From Aggregatimonas sangjinii (GTDB lineage: Bacteria > Bacteroidota > Bacteroidia > Flavobacteriales > Flavobacteriaceae): a stretch of DNA of 64,000 bases. The first letter of the stretch is position 1; each line of letters opens with the position of its first letter. Location: positions 1,375,001-1,439,000 of the forward strand of contig NZ_CP040710.1 in NCBI RefSeq assembly GCF_005943945.1. Direction: 5' to 3'. A model generated the notes under the pieces. It did not search any database. It was not told the DNA's origin and saw only the letters and a list, made by a program, of their open reading frames with translations. Of the stretch, positions 34,390 through 43,300 are shown piece after piece. The position numbers and the translations under genes are program-made.

Positions 34390-36318
34390 TTAATCGAACT
34401 TGTGCCGAACAAAGGCCTCCATGGCGGCGTAGTCCGAAAGTCCGAGGTCGTTGTATCTTTTAGCGGTATTCCGATTTCGTTCCTCGGCGCGCATCCAGAA
34501 TTCCCTTGTATCGTCCCCTTGAAACATTACACCGTCTTTTTGTGATTGATGGGCAAAAATCGCATGGCGCTTTCGCAACACTTGGCCAGGACTCATCGGA
34601 ACCGCCATCTCAATTTCATTGATATCCCATTCATGCCAAGCACCTCTGTAAAGCCAAAGCCAACAGTCTTTTGTAAAAGGTTCCAATTTCAGCTTCTTCA
34701 TAGCTTCAAAAACGGCATCGAGACAGATACGGTGTGTCCCATGCGGATCTGCCAAGTCCCCAGCGGCGAATATCTGATGTGGTTTAATGTCTTGAATGAT
34801 ATTGACCATGATATCAATGTCGTCTTTGGATAGGTTGTTCTTTTTTATGGTGCCCGTTTCGTAAAAGGGTAAATCTAAGAAATGAACGTTACTATCCGCT
34901 AGACCTAGATAACGGGTAGCGGCATAGGATTCCCCGCGACGTATATGCCCTTTGAGCCTTCGTACCTCCGGCGAATCGAAACTACTTTCTTTTCGCGCTA
35001 CTATGGAATCGATAATGGACTGCGCTTCCTTTGAAGGGGAAATTCTCTTGGCAATTTCGGCATATTTGGTCGCGTCAGCATCTGAAACTGCAATATTTCC
35101 GGAAGTCTGGTAAGCGACATGTACCTCATGGCCTTGTTCGATCAACCGATCAAAAGTGCCGCCCATTGAAATGACGTCGTCATCCGGGTGCGGACTGAAG
35201 ATAATAACTCTCTTTTTAGCGGGTTCCGCTCTTTCCGGTCGATTGGTGTCATCGGCGTTCGGTTTTCCTCCCGGCCAACCGGTGATGGTGTGTTGAAGGC
35301 GATTGAACATTTTGATGTTCAGGTCGTAGGAATCGTGAATCATCAACAAATCGGCCATACCATTGTCGTTGTAATCCTTATCGGTTAAACTCAGAATGGT
35401 CTTGCCCGTTTTTGTGCATAGCCAAACGATGGCCTTGGCCGTTAGTTCTTCCGTCCATTCACAGGGGCCTACCAACCAAGGTGTCTTGTTTCTGGTCAAT
35501 TCGCTACCCGCACCCGTGTCCAAGACAAACGTACAGTTCTTATGGTTTTGGAGGTATGTCGCCGGAACATGTGAGGATATCTCTCCTTCGACTGTTTTTT
35601 TAATGATATCCGCCTTGTTTTGTCCCCAACCGAGTAGTACAATTCGCTTTGCGCTTCTGACCGTCGCGATACCCATGGTTATGGCTTTTCTGGGAACATT
35701 GTCGATGCCGAGAAAAGCAGGCGCCGCATCTACTCTGGTAATATGGTCCAAAGTGATAACGCGGGTTCCGGAATTATAATGGGAGCCTGGTTCGTTAAAG
35801 CCAATATGCCCCGTTCGTCCGATTCCCAGAAGTTGGAAATCCAGCCCTCCGTGATCTTTGATTTTTCGCTCATAGGACAAACAGTATTCCACCACAGTAG
35901 TACTTGGGGTCTTTCCATCGGGAATATGTATATTTTCTGGATGGATGTTTACATGATTGAACAAATGCTCGTGCATAAAATAATGGTAGCTCTGGGTGTT
36001 TTCCTTGTCCATCGGCAAGTATTCATCCAGATTGAAGGTAACGACATTCTCGAAGCTAAGTCCTTCTTCCTGGTGCATACGAACCAGTTCTTCGTACACG
36101 CGAATAGGCGAGGAACCCGTTGCCAAGCCCAGAACACACCTTTTGTTCGACAGCTGTTTTCTTTTGATGAGGTTGGCCATCTCTTGGGCTACTTCAATAG
36201 AGGCATCGTTTGAATTTTCGAATATAACGTTATGGATTTTTTCAAAACGGGTTTCTTCAAATTGCCCTACAGGCTTGTAACGGATATCGGTTTTTACACG
36301 TGCTGCCATTGTGGTCAT
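34390..36318 (-). CDS. NagB-like isomerase/deaminase fused to PIG-L (LmbE) deacetylase
   Basis: 642 aa. Residues 25–310 are a glucosamine-6-phosphate deaminase (NagB) domain: GLATGSSPIRVYEEL (64–78), NLDEYLP with D98 at the general-base position, and GIGRTGHIGFNEPGS (165–179). In E. coli NagB the last motif reads NDGHIAFNEP with catalytic Asp141; here that position is T169, while H171 and E176 are kept. Residues 368–640 are a PIG-L/LmbE de-N-acetylase domain with the zinc motif SPHPDDDVISMGG (375–387) and DPHGTHR near residue 548. This two-domain form is known in Bacteroidota. The combination could deacetylate and deaminate GlcNAc-6-P, the MurQ product, replacing NagA. Deaminase activity is uncertain given T169. 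Confidence 0.85.
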   Translation of the reverse strand: MTTMAARVKTDIRYKPVGQFEETRFEKIHNVIFENSNDASIEVAQEMANLIKRKQLSNKRCVLGLATGSSPIRVYEELVRMHQEEGLSFENVVTFNLDEYLPMDKENTQSYHYFMHEHLFNHVNIHPENIHIPDGKTPSTTVVEYCLSYERKIKDHGGLDFQLLGIGRTGHIGFNEPGSHYNSGTRVITLDHITRVDAAPAFLGIDNVPRKAITMGIATVRSAKRIVLLGWGQNKADIIKKTVEGEISSHVPATYLQNHKNCTFVLDTGAGSELTRNKTPWLVGPCEWTEELTAKAIVWLCTKTGKTILSLTDKDYNDNGMADLLMIHDSYDLNIKMFNRLQHTITGWPGGKPNADDTNRPERAEPAKKRVIIFSPHPDDDVISMGGTFDRLIEQGHEVHVAYQTSGNIAVSDADATKYAEIAKRISPSKEAQSIIDSIVARKESSFDSPEVRRLKGHIRRGESYAATRYLGLADSNVHFLDLPFYETGTIKKNNLSKDDIDIMVNIIQDIKPHQIFAAGDLADPHGTHRICLDAVFEAMKKLKLEPFTKDCWLWLYRGAWHEWDINEIEMAVPMSPGQVLRKRHAIFAHQSQKDGVMFQGDDTREFWMRAEERNRNTAKRYNDLGLSDYAAMEAFVRHKFD

Positions 36319-36363
36319 ATGAGTATGTGGTTTTTATGGATTTGAAATCGGTTTCAAATACGG

Positions 36364-36371
36364 CAAATGTA
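36364..36371 (-). promoter_or_regulatory. Putative -7 element of the nagB–PIG-L fusion gene
   Basis: Minus strand TACATTTG matches TAnnTTTG, 46 bases before the ATG. The -33 zone expected for it (about 36391–36395) lies inside the first ATGCCGTTTTTT site, so a protein bound there would block it. Confidence 0.45.
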
Positions 36372-36388
36372 TGCATAAAATTAATAAA

Positions 36389-36467
36389 ATGCCGTTTTTT
36401 TCGATTTAATATGCTGTTTTTTGCATTTTTAAAAATTATAAGTTTTAAAAACGGTAAAAAACAGCAT
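36389..36467. promoter_or_regulatory. Operator array between nagB–PIG-L and its DeoR-type regulator
   Basis: Related half-sites stand out from the AT-rich background: ATGCCGTTTTTT (36389–36400), ATGCTGTTTTTTGCAT (36411–36426), AAAAACGG (36447–36454) and AAAAAACAGCAT (36456–36467). The second and fourth form a perfect 12-bp inverted repeat 33 bases apart. The first and third are the same motif in its CCG form, also in opposite orientation. The outer sites coincide with the -33 zones of the two divergent promoters. This is what repression by the adjacent DeoR-type regulator would look like; binding is inferred. Confidence 0.65.
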
Positions 36468-36481
36468 TTCGATTTATTCCC

Positions 36482-36489
36482 TATATTTG
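36482..36489 (+). promoter_or_regulatory. Putative -7 element of the DeoR-type regulator gene
   Basis: TATATTTG, an exact TAnnTTTG match, 20 bases before the start codon at 36510. The AAAAAACAGCAT half-site at 36456–36467 occupies the -33 position, consistent with autoregulation. Confidence 0.5.
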
Positions 36490-36509
36490 TGCTTTTCAAA
36501 AGGTAATTT

Positions 36510-37259
36510 ATGCTAAAGGAAGAGCGGCAACAGACCATATTGAGCGAAGTAGAATTGCACAACCGCATTCTATTGACCGATATTGCGGAGACGCTGGATG
36601 TTTCTGTCGATACCATTCGGAGAGATGTAAAGGAGTTGGATGCCGAGCAGAAACTTCGCAAAGTGCATGGAGGAGCCATTTCTTTGGGCTTTACGACCAG
36701 TAGTGCCCGCAATACGAACATTTACGCGCTAGAGGAGAAAACCAAAATTGCCGAAAAGGCATTGACGTTGTTAAAGGACGGCGCGGTAATCTTCGTTGAT
36801 GGGGGTACTACGTGTTTGGAATTGGCCCGACTGATTCCGATTGATATGAAACTAACTTGTTTTACCTTAAGCTTGGCCGTGGCCATGGAGTTGTGCTCAA
36901 AACCGAACGTTACCGTAATATTCATTGGAGGACAGATTTCAAAGGATGCGCAGCTATCCATTGGTGCCAATGCAATTCACAACCTTTCTGAAATCAAGGT
37001 GGATTATAGCTTTATTGGAACCGGGTACGTCGATTCGCAATACGGATTGACGGAATTCGATTGGGATATCGTTCAATTAAAAAAAGCGGTCTTGAAAGCA
37101 GCTAAAAAAACAGTGCTTTTATGTATTTCCGAAAAATTGAATTCGCAGCATCGCTATAAAACATGCGATATCAACTCGATAAATACGATGATCACCGAAC
37201 TGGAACCCGATAATAAGCTCTTAGATCTTTTTAGGAATCACGATATCCGTTTGCTGTAA
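36510..37259 (+). CDS. DeoR/GlpR-family transcriptional regulator
   Basis: 249 aa. The N-terminal winged helix is MLKEERQQTILSEVELHNRILLTDIAETLDVSVDTIRRDVKELDAEQKLRKVHGGA, matching DeoR family signatures. The C-terminal DeoRC sugar-phosphate sensor (about 75–235) includes DGAVIFVDGGTTCLELARLI and IGTGYVDSQYGLTEFDWD. These repressors usually respond to a phosphorylated sugar. Divergent to nagB–PIG-L and just before murQ, it most likely senses an amino-sugar phosphate such as MurNAc-6-P or GlcNAc-6-P. Confidence 0.93.
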   Translation: MLKEERQQTILSEVELHNRILLTDIAETLDVSVDTIRRDVKELDAEQKLRKVHGGAISLGFTTSSARNTNIYALEEKTKIAEKALTLLKDGAVIFVDGGTTCLELARLIPIDMKLTCFTLSLAVAMELCSKPNVTVIFIGGQISKDAQLSIGANAIHNLSEIKVDYSFIGTGYVDSQYGLTEFDWDIVQLKKAVLKAAKKTVLLCISEKLNSQHRYKTCDINSINTMITELEPDNKLLDLFRNHDIRLL

Positions 37260-37322
37260 CCGGATTAAGGTAACCAAAATTTAATCCCTCAAATAAACTC
37301 TTGAACTTTAGCCAACTCTTCC

Positions 37323-38132
37323 ATGAATTATATTAAAATAACCGAAACACCTTCCAACCACGATAATTTAGAGCAGCTCGACACCGCTTCGATTCTTCAA
37401 AAGATGAACGAAGAAGATCAAAAGGTGGCAGCGGCCGTCGCTGAGGTCATTCCACAGATTACCAAATTGGTCGATACCTTGACCGAGCGATTCGCAAGGG
37501 GCGGTCGATTGTTCTATATCGGCGCAGGCACTAGTGGCCGCTTGGGTATTCTGGATGCTTCCGAAATACCACCAACTTTCGGCATGCCGCACGAAAGGGT
37601 AGTGGGTTTGATTGCTGGGGGAGATACGGCCATTCGAAAGGCGGTTGAAAATGCTGAGGACGATACCCAACAAGCCTGGCCTGATTTGATGGCGCATGAT
37701 ATCAACAGCAATGATGTAGTAGTAGGTATCGCTGCATCGGGAACCACGCCTTATGTTTTGGGCGGTATTGCGGCCGCAAAGGAAAAAGGAATACTTACAG
37801 CGGGTATTACGAACAATCCGGGATCTCCTTTGGCCAAGGCGGCCGATATACCCATAGAAATAAATGTTGGCCCCGAGTTCGTTACGGGAAGTACCCGTAT
37901 GAAAAGCGGTACTTCGCAAAAATTGGCCTTGAATATGATTACGACCGCCCTGATGATTCGTATTGGCCGAGTTAAAGGCAACAAAATGGTGAACATGCAA
38001 ATGACCAATACCAAACTTGTTGATCGGGGAACTCGGTATATCATGGAGGGTTTGGGTGTGGACTATTCCGTTGCCGAAGCTTTGCTAAAAAAACATGGAT
38101 CGGTAAAAAAGGCTTTGGATGCCGAACGCTAG
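37323..38132 (+). CDS. murQ: N-acetylmuramic acid 6-phosphate etherase
   Basis: 269 aa, SIS-domain lyase that splits the lactyl ether of MurNAc-6-phosphate to GlcNAc-6-phosphate and lactate. The signature FYIGAGTSGRLGILDASEIPPTFG is near residue 63. GIAASGTTPYVLGGI and the MurQ/GCKR signature region VTGSTRMKSGTSQKLALNMITT (about 187–208) follow. It is somewhat shorter than E. coli MurQ (298 aa) at the C-terminus, as usual in Bacteroidota. It lies 63 bases after the DeoR-type regulator and is co-oriented with it. It links AnmK to the NagB–PIG-L fusion. Confidence 0.97.
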   Translation: MNYIKITETPSNHDNLEQLDTASILQKMNEEDQKVAAAVAEVIPQITKLVDTLTERFARGGRLFYIGAGTSGRLGILDASEIPPTFGMPHERVVGLIAGGDTAIRKAVENAEDDTQQAWPDLMAHDINSNDVVVGIAASGTTPYVLGGIAAAKEKGILTAGITNNPGSPLAKAADIPIEINVGPEFVTGSTRMKSGTSQKLALNMITTALMIRIGRVKGNKMVNMQMTNTKLVDRGTRYIMEGLGVDYSVAEALLKKHGSVKKALDAER

Positions 38133-38536
38133 TCTTTTTGAATTGCAGCGACTTCGGTAGCAGTAACCGTCTCGTCCGACTGATTCCCCCAGGTGTTCCT
38201 AATGTAGTTCATCACATCGGCTACCTCCTGTTCGCTTAGGTTTACGGCCTTCATCTCCTTATCGTATACGATTCCATTGACCGTAATTTTCCCCTCTAAA
38301 CCATATTTTACGGCTCGAATACTTTCGATTCGATTATTCATGAGGTAATCCGAGCCCGCTAAAGGGGGAATGCGCTTTCCCTTTCCTGTACCTTTCTTGG
38401 AATGACAAACAGCACAATTTCGTTTATAAACGATTGCCCCTCTTTCGATACTTGTGGGTATTTCGTTTTCTTGGGCAAATAGTTGGGTTGTTGATAAGAG
38501 GCAGAGTAGAAAGAGTAGCACGTGGTTCATCAACAT
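38129..38536 (-). CDS. Small exported c-type cytochrome (second of tandem pair)
   Basis: 135 aa with a signal peptide (to about residue 21, LFAQ). The mature part is a class I cytochrome c: haem motif CAVCH near residue 41, then GTGKGKRIPPLAGSDYLM and the likely axial Met in YDKEMKAV. The C-terminal helix is QEVADVMNYIRNTWGN. It is clearly paralogous to the neighbouring cytochrome over its whole length. Its ATG overlaps the stop of that gene (TAATG) and its end overlaps murQ by four bases tail to tail. Probable periplasmic electron carrier. Confidence 0.92.
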   Translation of the reverse strand: MLMNHVLLFLLCLLSTTQLFAQENEIPTSIERGAIVYKRNCAVCHSKKGTGKGKRIPPLAGSDYLMNNRIESIRAVKYGLEGKITVNGIVYDKEMKAVNLSEQEVADVMNYIRNTWGNQSDETVTATEVAAIQKD

Positions 38537-38943
38537 TATTTTTCTGCGATTGCGGCCACTTCATCCACAGTGACTATAGTATCGGAACGATTTTCAAAGG
38601 AATTCAAAATGTAGTTCATAACATCCGCAATCTCCTCATCTTCAAGACCCATGGGCGCCATAACTCCATCATAGGTTTCACCGTTGACCACTAATTCACC
38701 TTGCTGTCCGAATTTGATGCCACGAATACTGGCCTCCCTATTTTCCCTGAGGTAATCGGAATCGGCCAAAGGCGGGAAAACACCGGCTACACCTTCGCCC
38801 TGGGTCAGGTGGCAGGTTACGCAAAAATCGGTATAGATTTCACTACCGCGTGCTATGCTTTGCGCTACATCCGGTTCTTGCGAAAAGCATGTCGCAACAC
38901 TTGCGACTAGGAATAAGTATTTGAGCGAAAACCTTTTTACCAT
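38536..38943 (-). CDS. Small exported c-type cytochrome (first of tandem pair)
   Basis: 135 aa with a signal peptide (ending near CFSQ, residue 22). Haem motif CVTCH (about residue 42), then GEGVAGVFPPLADSDYL, likely axial Met in DGVMAPMGL, and helix EEIADVMNYILNSFEN. It shares the same plan and the same end (DTIVTVDEVAAIAEK versus ETVTATEVAAIQKD) with the downstream copy, so the pair arose by duplication. It lies 142 bases after the PQQ-type sugar dehydrogenase on the same strand; an electron-acceptor role for that enzyme is plausible. Confidence 0.92.
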   Translation of the reverse strand: MVKRFSLKYLFLVASVATCFSQEPDVAQSIARGSEIYTDFCVTCHLTQGEGVAGVFPPLADSDYLRENREASIRGIKFGQQGELVVNGETYDGVMAPMGLEDEEIADVMNYILNSFENRSDTIVTVDEVAAIAEK

Positions 38944-39085
38944 AATTTAGGGATGTCAAATCAAGTTAAAAATACTGCCTTCCTCTTACAACAGGAAAAT
39001 ACGGATTGTAATCAATCCTTCCTATCGGCGACAGCCAGGCTCCTAATTTCTACGCCCATTACTATTTTTTTCTTCATTAATCAGT

Positions 39086-40213
39086 TCAGTCCTTTGGTAG
39101 CAATTTATAGATTCCCTTTCCCTCAACTGCTACATAAATAAGGCCGTCAGGGCCTTCTTTCACATCGCGTACCCTTCCCAGATCTTCCATTAACTTTTCA
39201 CGAAAAACCACGGTGTTGCCGTCCATTTCCAAACGTTCCAGATATTGAAAGGCAAGTGAGCCCACCAAAAGGCTTCCTTTCCAATCGCCATAATTGTCCG
39301 ATGTTATAAACGCCATACCGCTCGGAGCGATACTGGGTACCCAATAGTGAATGGGTTGTTCCATACCTTCCATTTCCGTTTTGTCGGTGATTTCGGTACC
39401 GGAATAATTGATGCCGTAGGTGACCAAAGGCCAGCCGTAATTGGCCCCTTTTTTTATAATATTGATTTCGTCACCTCCACGGGGTCCGTGCTCGTGGTCC
39501 CAAATATCCCCGGTCTCAGGGTGTGCTACCAAACCTTGCGGATTTCGATGGCCATAACTGTAAATGGCGGTTTTGGCACCCTCGGTACCAACAAATGGGT
39601 TGTCTTCGGGTATACGCCCATCATCGTACAAGCGGTAAATCTTACCGCCATCCCTTTTAATATCTTGGGGGTTTTCATCCCGTGCCCCACGTTCACCAAT
39701 GGAAAAATAGAGATAGCCTTCATCGTCGAATTGAATGCGCGAACCAAAATGTTGTCCCTTTGTAGTATTAGGTGAAGCTTTGTAGAGTAATTGATTGTTG
39801 ATCAGTGAATTGTCATTAAATTTTGCCCGTAACAGAGCCGTATGCCCGCCTTTTCCCTCGCCCTCTGGAGAGGAGTAGGTAAGATAGATCCAACCATTGT
39901 TTTCGTAGTCGGGATGCAGGGCGATATCCAGCAGTCCACCTTGGCCTCTGGCATACACTTCAGGAACATTTCCAACAATGGTTTTCGTGTCATCCTTAAA
40001 ATGAATCAATTCACCTGATTTTTCTGTAATGAGCATGCTCCCGTCGGGTAAAAACGCCATACCCCATGGAATTTGCATTTCATCGATCAGTAATTCCGCG
40101 GTAAACGGTACTTCTGTAGCGGTACTTATCTGATTTTCAGTTTTTTGAGCACAAGAAATATTGAAAATCATGGCGGATACACAAATTATTAACACACTTT
40201 TTTTCATAATCAT
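39086..40213 (-). CDS. PQQ-dependent sugar dehydrogenase (soluble GDH / YliI type)
   Basis: 375 aa. An export signal at residues 1–22 ends in a possible lipobox (NISC). The six-bladed propeller of the glucose/sorbosone dehydrogenase family follows: MQIPWGMAFLPDGSMLITEKSGEL, RGQGGLLDIALHPDYENNGWIYLTYS (containing the active-site region), GHRNPQGLVAHPETGDIWDHEHGPRGGDEIN, and IAPSGMAFITSD. Such enzymes oxidise aldoses to lactones in the periplasm with PQQ. No PQQ biosynthesis genes are in the window. The two cytochromes downstream could accept the electrons. Sugar specificity is unknown. Confidence 0.9.
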   Translation of the reverse strand: MIMKKSVLIICVSAMIFNISCAQKTENQISTATEVPFTAELLIDEMQIPWGMAFLPDGSMLITEKSGELIHFKDDTKTIVGNVPEVYARGQGGLLDIALHPDYENNGWIYLTYSSPEGEGKGGHTALLRAKFNDNSLINNQLLYKASPNTTKGQHFGSRIQFDDEGYLYFSIGERGARDENPQDIKRDGGKIYRLYDDGRIPEDNPFVGTEGAKTAIYSYGHRNPQGLVAHPETGDIWDHEHGPRGGDEINIIKKGANYGWPLVTYGINYSGTEITDKTEMEGMEQPIHYWVPSIAPSGMAFITSDNYGDWKGSLLVGSLAFQYLERLEMDGNTVVFREKLMEDLGRVRDVKEGPDGLIYVAVEGKGIYKLLPKD

Positions 40214-40339
40214 ACGTTAGGGATATATTAAATAAAGTACCGAATGCTTAAATATAAACAGAATTTATAAGTAGAAATAATTACGCTAAAGATAATCCGG
40301 TCCCAAATCGTTTTATGCTTTATCCAAATAACTTAACCT

Positions 40340-43300
40340 ATGCTCCCAAAAAGACAGAGGCATATATTTTATGCCGCACTACTTTTGACCTTATCCGCTG
40401 TGTGTACAACAGCTGTGGCCAATTCCAGTGTTATCGCGCTACTTTCAGAGGTGATTTCTCCTTCGAAGATTGAAGCGACGGACACCCTTGAGAACAATAG
40501 TCTAAAGGCGCCCACCACTACCGCAAACGAACTTTTGAAGAGCAGCGCTACTGCAAGCGCTCCGTTTTTCATGACCATCATTCAAGGTGCGGATGAAGAG
40601 GTGAATTGTGCCGATAATGGTCTTACCATCGCAAGATTTAATCTTTGTGGCGATTTCGATGACCGAGTTATTTCTCTTTCCGGGTCGTACAGTAACGTAA
40701 GCTGGTACCAATTGGGTGGGGCTTGTTCACCTGATGTGAACGATGACTGCCCGAACACAACAGTTTCTTGTTATGGTTCACCAGTTAGCACGGGACCTAC
40801 TTTTAGTTTAGATGCCAGTGCGATATCTTCCTCAAATGGAGCGGAATTCAGGGTCGTTGCGGATGGCCAACAGTTTTTCTTCAAGGTAAAGAAAAGTAAT
40901 ATTACACAGAGTGTGGTAACGGAAGACTATATCTGTGGGGTGCCCGGACGTATTCAGGTGACCAATCTATCCAGTGCCTATGAGTTCAGTATCGATTCTG
41001 GTAGTGGTTTCGGTCCTTGGCAAGGGCCTATATTCAATAACTTGCTTGACGGAACCTATATCGTAAAAGCGCGGTTGCAGAATACACCGGATGCTTGTGA
41101 ATACCCTTATGAACCCATTGTCATTAACGCCATCGATCTTGCGATTGAAGTAGATTTTGTCGATGCCGATTGTGTTGGTGAAACAGGTTCGATTACCGTA
41201 ACCCCAACAGCGGGAATCGGTCCTTATAAATACACACTTCTAGATGACACCGGTTCCGCGCAGGAGTTTACACCTTTTATACCTGATAACCCCTACACCT
41301 TTTCGGCCGTAGGTTTTGGCACGTATACGGTACAGGTAGAAACCCAGGAATGTACAGGGGATGTATTGAATGGAATTGATCCGCCCAGACAGAGTTTGGA
41401 TACCGGCGGAAACCCGATTACGATAGGTGCCGGTGTAGCAGCTCTCACGGCCTCGGCTGAACCCAACAACAGTTTTAGTACTGCTTGCGGTATCAATACC
41501 GTCGATATTACGGTATATACTTCCGGTGGAACAGCGCCCTATACCTATATTGTAAATGGTGTAGGACCTTCCAGTCCTTCATATACGGATTCAAGAGTGG
41601 AGACCATTACTACCCCAGGCACCTATGAATTTTTAATCACCGATGCCAACGGCTGTACGATTACCGCTTCGGCCAATGTGGAAGAGCTTACCCCGCCGGA
41701 TATTACGGTCGCTGGAGTCGATGGTACTTGTACCAACGGAGGCTCTCGTTTAGAATTTACCATTGTTGACGCAAAGGGATTCGACTTGGAGTATCGAGCA
41801 GATCCCGGAAACGCATGGAGCAACAACCCGGTCTTATCTGTTCCCCCCAATGTAACGTATAACAATATTCAAGTTCAATATTCCTCTGGTGCGTTCACTT
41901 GTATCATGGACCTTCCCGATTCAATTACAGTAAACGGAGTGAACGGTATTACCGGAACGGCAGTAAAAAACTCGGATGTGTCCTGTAATCTTGGTGGCGG
42001 CACCACGGGAGGGGAAATCGAATTCCAAGGCCCATTTACCGGGGGTTCCGGAACAGGGTACCAATACAGTATCGATGGCGTTACCTTTTCTACCAATTTA
42101 ACCTATTCGGGCTTGGCCCAAGGAACCTATACTCCCGTTATCATTGACGATAGCGGTTGTAGGAGGGATTTGACAGCGATACAGATTTTCGATGTAGATC
42201 CGCCAACGGATATTGCCTTTGCCCAAAACGATATCAATTGTGCGGCGGGTACTTCTGAAGTAATCTTGACGGTTACCGGCTCAGCAGCGATTGCAACGTA
42301 CGAAATTATAAATCCTACAGCTTTTAATAACGGTGGCAACAACACCTTTGTCGGACTAAATACGGGTACTACTTATGAATTTCGTGCTACCGATGTCAAT
42401 GGATGTAGTATTGTAGAGAATTTTACACCAATTGTAACCAGTAGCATTCGAGCACGGGTTCAAGCAGGTGGTGATTTAAGGGTTTGTACGGGTGCCAGCG
42501 ATGGTACGGGAACATTCCTGATAGACGGTTTCGCGAATAATTATACCTATAACATCAACGGAGGCCCGGAAAGTGCACCACAAAACGATGCGCAAGTAGT
42601 ACTTCCCCCTTCGGGAGCAGGTACTTACACCATAACGATTACCGATGCCGATACCGGCTGTACCGATACGGCTTCTTTCGATATCATCGAACCTGCCAGT
42701 CCCATTAACTTAACGGGTACGGTCAGGGATATGTCATGTGCCAATAACAATAGAGGTCGCGTAATAGCAGATGCAACAGGTGGTTGGAACGGATATCTAT
42801 ATACCCTTACGTATCCTGCTGCAAGTGGCGTGCCTCCAGTGACAAAAACCGGACGTACTTTCAATAATTTGACCCACGAAGGAAATTATGAGCTTTCGGT
42901 GGTCGATTCTGAAGGATGTACCGACACTTTTAATTTTTCGCTTACGGCCATAGATGCACCAGCAATTGCTTTAGACGATGCCGCTTCGGATTTTTGTTAC
43001 GTTCCCGGTACAGGCGCGACCATAGGAGTGACCTCTACCGCCGGTTCGGCCTTGGTTGCCACGCACCAATATCGTATTAACGGCGGAAGTTTACAGGCAA
43101 GCCCTGTATTTACAGGATTGACTCCTGGCAATTATACCATTGAGGTGGTCGATGGAAATAACTGTAGTGCCCCATTAAATGTTACAGTTAGACCCCAACT
43201 TCGGGTCAATACGAGTATCGATACTGAAATCCCATGTGGAGGTGCCCCGGGACAGATCCGCGTTCAGGTGAGCGGTGGATATTTGGGCAGTCCCGATTCC

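Noticed and set aside
37368-38000. 210-codon open frame antisense to murQ
   Set aside because: It lies wholly opposite a clear murQ gene, has a His/Arg/Tyr-rich composition typical of antisense frames and no recognisable domain.
38944-39085. Possible tRNA or small RNA between cytochrome and dehydrogenase genes
   Set aside because: No cloverleaf, no T-loop GTTCRA box, no terminator; just an ordinary short gap.
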